DNA of 64,000 nucleotides from Aplectana chamaeleonis (Eukaryota > Nematoda > Chromadorea > Rhabditida > Cosmocercidae). Every line of letters begins with the position of its first letter. Position 1 is the stretch's first letter. Below, piece after piece: positions 54,701 to 64,000 of the stretch. Below the pieces are notes generated by a model. The model ran no database searches, was not told the DNA's origin, and saw only the letters and a list, made by a program, of their open reading frames with translations. Made by a program: the position numbers and the translations under genes. The stretch spans positions 98,814 to 162,813 of the forward strand of contig JAPDOI010001577.1 of assembly GCA_029168955.1 (NCBI GenBank), in the 5' to 3' direction.

Positions 54701-57700
54701 ATCAGAAGTCCGAAGCATTTCTCACGACGTCCCGATGACGTCATCAGAAGCCCGAAGCGCATTTCACGACGTAGCCATCAGAAGCCCGAAGCACTTTTCA
54801 CGACGTCCCGATAACGTCATCAGAAGCCAGATGCACTTTTCACGACGTCTCGATGACGTCATCGGAAGCCCGAAGCACATTTCACGACGTACCGATGACG
54901 TCATCAGAAGCCCGAAGCACATTTCACGACGTACCGATGACGTCATCAGAAGCCCGAAGCACATTTCACGACGTACCGATGACGTCATCAGAAGCCCGAA
55001 GCACTTTTCACGACGTCCCGATAACGTCATCAGAAGCCAGATGCACTTTTCACGACGTCACGATGACGTCAACAGAAGCCCGAAGCACATTTCACGACGT
55101 ACCGATAACGTCATCAGAAGCCAGATGCACTTTTCACGACGTCTCGATGACGTCATCGGAAGCCCGAAGCACATTTCACGACGTACCGATGACGTCATCA
55201 GAAGCCCGAAGCACATTTCACGACGTACCGATAACGTCATCAGAAGCCAGATGCACTTTTCACGACGTCTCGATGACGTCATCGGAAGCCCGAAGCACAT
55301 TTCACGACGTACCGATGACGTCATCAGAAGCCCGAAGCACATTTCACGACGTACCGATGACGTCATCAGAAGCCCGAAGCACTTTTCACGACGTCCCAAT
55401 GACGTCATCAGAAGCCAGATGCACTTTTCACGACGTCCTGATGACGTCATCAGAAGCCCGAACCACTTTTCCCGACGTCCCGATGGCGTCATCAGAAGTC
55501 CGAAGCATTTCTCACGACGTCCCGATGACGTCATCAGAAGCCCGAAGCGCATTTCACGACGTAGCCATCAGAAGCCCGAAGCACTTTTCACGACGTCCCG
55601 ATAACGTCATCAGAAGCCAGATGCACTTTTCACGACGTCTCGATGACGTCATCGGAAGCCCGAAGCACATTTCACGACGTACCGATGACGTCATCAGAAG
55701 CCCGAAGCACATTTCACGACGTACCGATGACGTCATCAGAAGCCCGAAGCACATTTCACGACGTACCGATGACGTCATCAGAAGCCCGAAGCACTTTTCA
55801 CGACGTCCCGATAACGTCATCAGAAGCCAGATGCACTTTTCACGACGTCTCGATGACGTCATCGGAAGCCCGAAGCACATTCCACGACGTACCGATGACG
55901 TCATCAGAAGCCAGATGCACTTTTCACGACGTCTCGATGACGTCATCGGAAGCCCGAAGCATATTTCACGACGTACCGATGACGTCATCAGAAGCCCGAA
56001 GCACATTTCACGACGTACCGATAACGTCATCACAAGCCAGATGCACTTTTCACGACGTCTCGATGACGTCATCGGAAGCCCGAAGCACATTTCACGACGT
56101 ACCGATGACGTCATCAGAAGCCCGAAGCACATTTCACGACGTACCGATGACGTCATCAGAAGCCCGAAGCACTTTTCACGACGTCCCAATGACGTCATCA
56201 GAAGCCAGATGCACTTTTCACGACGTCCTGATGACGTCATCAGAAGCCCGAAGCACTTTTCAAGACGTCCCGATGACGTCATCAGAAGCTCGAAGCACTT
56301 TTAAAGACGTCCAGATGACGTCATCAAAAGCCCGAAGCACTTTTCACGACGTCCCGATGACGTCATCAGAAGCCCGAAGCACTTTTCACGACGTCCCGAT
56401 GGCGTCATCAGAAGCCCGAAGCTTATATCACGACGTACCGATGACGTCATCAGAAGCCCGAAGCACTTTTCACGACGTCCCGATGACGTCATCAGAAGCC
56501 CGAAGCACTTTTCACGACGCCCCAATGACGTCATCAGAAGCCCGAAGCACTTTTCACGACGTCCCGATGGCGGCATCAGAAGCCCGAAGCACTTTTCACG
56601 ACGTCCCGATGACGTCATCAGAAGCCCGAAGCACTTTTCACGGCGTCCCGATGACGTCATCAGAAGCCCGAAGCGCATTTCACGACGTAGCCATCAGAAG
56701 CCCGAGGCACTTTTCAAGACGTCCCGATGACGTCATCAGAAGCCCGAAGCACTTTTCACGACGTCCCGATAACGTCATCAGAAGCCAGATGCACTTTTCA
56801 CGACGTCCCAACGACGTCATCAGAAGCCCGAAGCACTTTTCACGGCGTCCCGATGACGTCATCAGAAGCCCGAAGCACTTTTCACGACGTCCCGATGACG
56901 TCATCAGAAGCCCGAAGCACTTTTCACGACGTCACGATGACGTCATCAGAAGCCAGATGCACTTTTAACGACGTCCTGATGACGTCATCAGAAGCCCGAA
57001 GCACATTTCACGACGTACCGATGACGTCATCAGAAGCCCGAAGCACTTTTCACGACGTCCCGATGACGTCATCAGAAGCCCGAAGCACTTTTCACGACGT
57101 CCCGATGACGTCATCAGAAGCCCAAAGCACTTTCCAGGACGTCCCGATGGTGTCATCAGAAGCCCGAAGCATTTCTCACGACGTCCCGATGACGTCATCG
57201 GAAGCCCGAAGCACATTTCACGACGTACCGATGACGTCATCAGAAGCCAGATGCACTTTTCACGACGTCTCGATGACGTCATCGGAAGCCCGAAGCACAT
57301 TTCACGACGTCCCGATGACGTCATCGAGCCCGAAGCACTTTTAAAGACGTCCCGATGACGTCATCAAAAGCCCGAAGCACTTTTCACGACGTCCCGATGA
57401 CGTCATCAGAAGCCCGAAGCACTTTTCACGACGTCCCGATGGCGTCATCAGAAGCCAGATGCACTTTTCACGACGTCTCGATGACGTCATCGGAAGCCCG
57501 AAGCACATTTCACGACGTACCGATGACGTCATCAGAAGCCCGAAGCACATTTCACGACGTACCGATGACGTCATCAGAAGCCCGAAGCACTTTTCACGAC
57601 GTCCCGATGACGTCATCAGAAGCCCGAAGCACTTTTCACGACGTCCCGATGACGTCATCAGAAGCCAGATGCACTTTTCACGACGTCTCGATGACGTCAT

Positions 57701-60700
57701 CAGAAGCCCGAAGCACTTTTCACGACGTCCCGATGACGTCATCAGAAGCCAGATGCACTTTTCACGACGTCTCGATGACGTCATCAGAAGCCCGAAGCAT
57801 TTTTCACGACGTCCCGATGACGTCATCAGAAGCCCGAAGCACATTTCACGACGTACCGATGACGTCATCGGAAGCCCGAAGCACTTTTCACGACGTCCCG
57901 ATGACGTCATCAGAAGCCCGAAGCACATTTCACGACGTACCGATGACGTCATCAGAAGCACGAAGCACTTTTCACGACGTCCCGATAACGTCATCAGAAG
58001 CCAGATGCACTTTTCACGACGTCCCAATGACGTCATCAGAAGCCAGATGCACTTTTCACGACGTCCTGATGACGTCATCAGAAGCCCGAAGCACTTTTCA
58101 CGACGTCCCGATGACTTCATCAGAAGCCCGAAGCACTTTTAAAGACGTCCCGATGACGTCATCAAAAGCCCGAAGCACTTTTCACGACGTCCCGATGACG
58201 TCATCAGAAGCCCGAAGCACTTTTCACGACGTCCCGATGACGTCATCAGAAGCCCGAAGCACTTTTCACGACGTCCCGATGACGTCATCAGAAGCCCGAA
58301 GCACTTTTCACGACGTCCCGATGACGTCATCAGAAGCCCGAAGCACTTTTCAAGACGTCCCGATGACGTCATCAAAAGCCCGAAGCACTGTCCCGATGAC
58401 GTCATCAGAAGCCCGAAGCACTTTTCACGACGTCCCGATGGCGTCATCAGAAGCCCGAAGCACTTTTCACGACGTCCCGATGACGTCATCAGAAGCCCGA
58501 AGCACTTTTCACGACGTCCCGATGACGTCATCAGAAGCCCGAAGCACTTTTCACGACGTCCTGATGACGTCATCAGAAGCCCGAAGCACTTTTCACGACG
58601 TCCCGATGACGTCATCAGAAGCCCGAAGCACTTTTCACGACGTCCCGATGGCGTCATCAGAAGCCCGAAGCATTTTTCACGACGTCCCGATGACGTCATC
58701 AGAAGCCCGAAGCACATTTCACGACGTCCCGATGACGTCATCAGAAGCCCGAAGCACTTTTCACGACGTCCCGATGACGTCATCAGAAGCCAGATGCACT
58801 TTTCACGACGTCTCGATGACGTCATCAGAAGCCCGAAGCACTTTTCACGACGTCCCGATGACGTCATCAGAAGCCCGAAGCACTTTTCACGACGTCCCGA
58901 TGACGTCATCAGAAGCCCGAAGCACATTTCACGACGTACCGATGACGTCATCAGAAGCCCGAAGCACTTTTCACGACGTCCCGATGACGTCATCAGAAGC
59001 CCGAAGCACTTTTCACGACGTCCCGATGACGTCATCAGAAGCCCGAAGCACATTTCACGACGTACCGATGACGTCATCAGAAGCCAGATGCACTTTTCAC
59101 GACGTCTCGATGACGTCATCGGAAGCCCGAAGCACATTTCACGACGTACCGATGACGTCATCAGAAGCCCGAAGCACATTTCACGACGTACCGATGACGT
59201 CATCAGAAGCCCGAAGCACTTTTCACGACGTCCCGATAACGTCATCAGAAGCCCGAAGCACATTTCACGACGTACCGATGACGTCATCAGAAGCCCGAAG
59301 CACATTTCACGACGTACCGATGACGTCATCAGAAGCCCGAAGCACTTTTCACGACGTCCCAATGACGTCATCAGAAGCCAGATGCACTTTTCACGACGTA
59401 CCGATGACGTCATCAGAAGCCCGAAGCACTTTTCACGACGTCCCGATGACGTCATCAGAAGCCAGATGCACTTTTCACGACGTCCTGATGACGTCATCAG
59501 AAGCCCGAAGCACTTTCCAGGACGTCGATGACGTCATCAAGCCCGAAGCACATTTCACGACGTACCGATGACGTCATCAGAAGCCAGATGCACTTTTCAC
59601 GACGTCTCGATGACGTCATCAGAAGCCCGAAGCACATTTCACGACGTACCGATGACGTCATCAAGCCCGAAGCACATTTCACGACGTACCGATGACGTCA
59701 TCAGAAGCCCAAAGCACTTTTCACGACGTACCGATGACGTCATCAGAAGCCCGAAGCACTTTTCACGACGTCCCGATGACGTCATCAGAAGCCCGAAGCA
59801 CTTTTCACGACGTCCCGATGACGTCATCAGAAGCCCGAAGCACTTTTCACGACGTCCCGATGACGTCATCAGAAGCCAGATGCACTTTTCACGACGTCCC
59901 GATGACGTCATCAGAAGCCCGAAGCACTTTTCACGACGTCCCGATGACGTCATCAGAAGCCCGAAGCACTTTTCACGACGTACCGATGACGTCATCAGAA
60001 GCCCGAAGCACTTTTCACGACGTCCCGATGGCGTCATCAGAAGCCCGAAGCATTTTTCACGACGTCCCGATGACGTCATCAGAAGCCCGAAGCACATTTC
60101 ACGACGTACCGATGACGTCATCAGAAGCCCGAAGCACTTTTCACGACGTCCCGATGACGTCATCAGAAGCCCGAAGCACTTTTCACGACGTCCCGATGAC
60201 GTCATCAGAAGCCCGAAGCACTTTTCACGACGTCCCGATGACGTTATCAGAAGCCAGATGCACTTTTCACGACGTCCCGATGACGTCATCAGAAGCCCGA
60301 AGCACTTTTCACGACGTCCTGATGACGTCATCAGAAACCCGAAGCACTTTCACGACGTCCCGATGACGTCATCAGAAGCCCGAAGCACTTTTCACGACGT
60401 CCCGATGACGTCATCAGAAGCCCGAAGCACTTTTCACGACGTCCCGATGACGTCATCAGAAGCCCGAAGCACTTTTCACGACGTCCCGATGACGTCATCA
60501 GAAGCCCGAAGCACTTTTCACGACGTCCCGATGACGTCATCAGAAGCCCGAAGCACTTTTCACGACGTCCCGATGACGTCATCAGAAGCCCGAAGCACTT
60601 TTCACGACGTCCCGATGACGTCATCAGAAGCCCGAAGCACTTTTCACGACGTCCCGATGACGTCATCAGAAGCCAGATGCACTTTTCACGACGTCCCGAT

Positions 60701-63700
60701 GACGTCATCAGAAGCCCGAAGCACATTTCACGACGTCCCGATGACGTCATCAGAAGCCCGAAGCACTTTTCACGACGTCCCGATGACGTCATCAGAAGCC
60801 CGAAGCACTTTTCACGACGTCCCGATGACGTCATCAGAAGCCCGAAGCACTTTTCACGACGTCCCGATGGCGTCATCAGAAGCCCGAAGCACTTTTCACG
60901 ACGTCCCGATGACGTCATCAGAAGCCCGAAGCACTTTTCACGACGTCCCGATGACGTCATCAGAAGCCCGAAGCACTTTTCACGACGTCCCGATGACGTC
61001 ATCAGAAGCCAGATGCACTTTTCACGACGTCTCGATGACGTCATCGGAAGCCCGAAGCACATTTCACGACGTACCGATGACGTCATCAGAAGCCCGAAGC
61101 ACATTTCACGACGTACCGATGACGTCATCAGAAGCCCGAAGCACATTCACGACGTCCCGATGACGTCATCAGAAGCCCGAAGCACTTTTCACGACGTCCC
61201 GAGGACGTCATCAGAAGCCAGATGCACTTTTCACGACGTCCCGATAACGTCATCAGAAGCCCGAAGCACTTTTACGACGTCCCGATGACGTCATCAGAAG
61301 CTCGAAGCACTTTTCACGACGTCTCGATGACGTCATCAGAAGCCAGATGCACTTTTCACGACGTCCCGATGACGTCATCAGAAGCCAGATGCACTATTCA
61401 CGACGTACTGATGACGTCATCAAGCCCGAAGCATTTCGACGTACCGATGACGTCATCGATGCACTTTTCACGACGTCCCGATGACGTCATCAGAAGCCCG
61501 AAGCACATTTCACGACGTACCGATGACGTCATCAGAAGCCCGAAGCACATTTCACGACGTACCGATGACGTCATCAGAAGCCCGAAGCACTTTTCACGAC
61601 GTCCCGATGACGTCATCAGAAGCCAGATGCACTTTTCACGACGTCCTGATGACGTCATCAGAAGCCCGAAGCACTTTTCACGACGTCCCGATGACGTCAT
61701 CAGAAGCCCGAAGCACTTTTCACGACGTCCCGATGACGTCATCAGAAGCCCGAAGCACTTTTCACGACGTCCCGATGACGTCATCAGAAGCCCGAAGCAC
61801 TTTTCACGACGTCCCGATAACGTCATCAGAAGCCAGATGCACTTTTCACGACGTCCCGATGACGTCATCAGAAGCCCGAAGCACATTTCACGACGTACCG
61901 ATGACGTCATCGGAAGCCCGAAGCACTTTTCACGACGTCCCGATGACGTCATCAGAAGCCCGAAGCACATTTCACGACGTACCGATGACGTCATCAGAAG
62001 CCCGAAGCACTTTTCACGACGTCCCGATAACGTCATCAGAAGCCAGATGCACTTTTCACGACGTCTCGATGACGTCATCGGAAGCCCGAAGCACATTTCA
62101 CGACGTACCGATGACGTCATCAGAAGCCAGATGCACTTTTCACGACGTCTCGATGACGTCATCAGAAGCCCGAAGCACTTTTCACGACGTCCCGATGACG
62201 TCATCAGAAGCCCGAAGCACTTTTCACGACGTCCCGATGACGTCATCAGAAGCCAGATGCACTTTTCACGACGTCCCGATGACGTCAGCAGAAGCCCGAA
62301 GCACATTTCGACGTCCCGATGACGTCATCAGAAGCCCGAAGCACATTCACGACGTACCGATGACGTCATCAGAAGCCCGAAGCACTTTTCACGACGTCCC
62401 GATGACGTCATCAGAAGCCAGATGCACTTTTCACGACGTCCCGATGACGTCATCAGAAGCCCGAAGCACTTTTCACGACGTCCCGATGACGTCATCAGAA
62501 GCCCGAAGCACTTTTCACGACGTCCCGATGACGTCATCAGAAGCCCGAAGCACTTTTCACGACGTCCCGATGACGTCATCAGAAGCCCGAAGCACTTTTC
62601 ACGACGTCCCGATGGCGTCATCAGAAGCCCGAAGCTTATATCACGACGTACCGATGACGTCATCAGAAGCCCGAAGCACTTTTCACGACGTCCCGATGAC
62701 GTCATCAGAAGCCCGAAGCACTTTTCACGACGTCCCGATGACGTCATCAGAAGCCCGAAGCACTTTTCACGACGTCCCGATGACGTCATCAGAAGCCCGA
62801 AGCACTTTTCACGACGTCCCGATGACGTCATCAGAAGCCCGAAGCACTTTTCACGACGTCCCGATGACGTCATCAGAAGCACGAAGCACTTTTCACGACG
62901 TCCCGATGACGTCATCAGAAGCCCGAAGCACTTTTCATGACGTCCCGATGACGTCATAAGAAGCCCGAAGCACTTTTCACGACGTCCCGATGACGTCATC
63001 AGAAGCCCGAAGCACTTTTCACGACGTCACGATGACGTCATCAGAAGCCAGATGCACTTTTAACGACGTCCTGATGACGTCATCAGAAGCCCAAAGCACT
63101 TTTCACGACGTCCCGATGACTTCATCAGAAGCCCGAAGCACTTTTCAAGATGTCCTGATGACGTCATCAGAAGCCAGATGCACTTTTCACGACGTCTCGA
63201 TGACGTCATCGGAAGCCCGAAGCACATTCCACGACGTATCGATGACGTCATCAGAAGCCCGAAGCACATTTCACGACGTACCGATGACGTCATCAGAAGC
63301 CAGATGCACTTTTCACGACGTCTCGATGACGTCATCGGAAGCCCGAAGCACATTTCACGACGTACCGATGACGTCATCAGAAGCCCGAAGCACATTTCAC
63401 GACGTACCGATGACGTCATCAGAAGCCCGAAGCACTTTTCACGACGTCCCGATAACGTCATCAGAAGCCAGATGCACTTTTCACGACGTCTCGATGACGT
63501 CATCGGAAGCCCGAAGCACTTTTCACGACGTCCCGATAACGTCATCAGAAGCCAGATGCACTTTTCACGACGTCTCGATGACGTCATCGGAAGCCCGAAG
63601 CACATTTCACGACGTACCGATGACGTCATCAGAAGCCCGAAGCACATTTCACGACGTACCGATAACGTCATCAGAAGCCCGAAGCACTTTTAACGACGTC

Positions 63701-64000
63701 CCGATGACGTCATCAGAAGCCCGAAGCACTTTTCACGACGTCCCGATGACGTCATCAGAAGCCCGAAGCACATTTCACGACGTACCGATGACGTCATCAG
63801 AAGCCCGAAGCACTTTTCACGACATCCCGATAACGTCATCAGAAGCCAGATGCGCTTTTCACGACGTCCCGATGACGTCAACAGTAGCACGAAGCACTTT
63901 TCACGACGTCCCGATGACGTCATCGGAAGCTCGAAGCATTTTTCACGACGCCCCGATGACGTCATCAGAAGCCCGAAGCACTTTTAACGACGTCCCGATG
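51768..64000. repeat. 12-kb tandem array of a 42-bp unit containing a full CRE (TGACGTCA); continues past window
   Basis: The unit is GACGTCCCGATGACGTCATC followed by AGAAGCCCGAAGCACTTTTCAC. Length divided by 42 gives about 290 copies. Nearly every unit contains the perfect palindrome TGATGACGTCATCA. Main variants: GTACCG/CACATTT, GTCTCG with CGGAAG, CCAGATG, and GATAACG. They recur in fixed orders, giving higher-order blocks of about 4 units. The left edge is at about 51,768 (TTTCCACGACGTCCCGATG); the right edge is outside the window. Long open frames on both strands arise because 42 is divisible by three. Confidence 0.97.

Noticed and set aside
51991..63965. Many long open frames (up to 738 codons, e.g. 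57,355-59,571 and 53,703-55,604) of 14-residue repeats such as MTSSEARSTFHDVP, and equally long ones on the other strand
   Set aside because: The unit is 42 bp and lacks stops in several frames on both strands, so open frames are automatic. Small insertions and deletions shift between frames without preference for one, and no unique sequence or start context is present.
51768..64000. CRISPR-like array of regularly spaced palindromic repeats
   Set aside because: The 42-bp units adjoin with no unique spacers, the gene content is eukaryotic, and there are no cas genes.

Overview
The window looks like nuclear DNA of a nematode, most likely a clade V (rhabditid or strongyle) worm. The only gene I can support is a P-glycoprotein of the ABCB family on the minus strand. 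It has very short introns (54-85 nt) with TTTCAG-like acceptors, mixed with very long ones. Its exons match what I remember of Caenorhabditis PGP-9 almost position by position. No bacterial features are present (no operons, ribosome binding sites or rRNA), and I see no viral gene.

Left part, 1-40,056: a pgp-9-like gene read right to left. I could chain 16 exons, from a start codon at 40,037 to a last exon cut by the window edge at position 1. All joins use GT-AG, all phases agree, and there is no stop codon over 1,597 coding bases (532 residues). They cover the cytosolic N-terminus, the six-helix transmembrane domain 1, and nucleotide-binding domain 1 up to the residues just before the LSGGQ signature. 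The signature, Walker B and the whole second half must lie left of position 1. Eight introns are 54-85 nt, one is 317 nt, and six are 2.2-14.0 kb. The giant introns are packed with repeats: a Helitron carrying a minisatellite (7.5-10.9 kb), an 8-kb array of hairpin-forming units (14.4-22.5 kb), a 171-bp satellite (22.5-25.1 kb), and many foldback elements.

Middle part, 40,057-51,767: the presumed pgp-9 upstream region, with a cluster of GAATATTC palindromes 160-320 bp upstream of the start codon. Then come a second copy of the same Helitron (41,650-44,369) with another transposon nested in it, a tRNA-like fragment, and a dense set of inverted-repeat elements. I recognise no conserved gene here; one short possible secreted-protein ORF is listed at low confidence.

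Right part, 51,768-64,000 and beyond: a tandem array of about 290 copies of a 42-bp unit. Nearly every unit holds the palindrome TGATGACGTCATCA, whose centre TGACGTCA is the full cAMP-response element bound by CREB/ATF bZIP factors. Because 42 is a multiple of three and the unit lacks stops in several frames, the array yields many long but spurious ORFs on both strands.

Only one gene can be named, so no pathway can be inferred. The interest lies in the repeats: a transporter gene stretched to over 40 kb by satellites and transposons, a foldback element touching its first splice donor, Helitrons that carry minisatellites, and a very large array of CRE sites.
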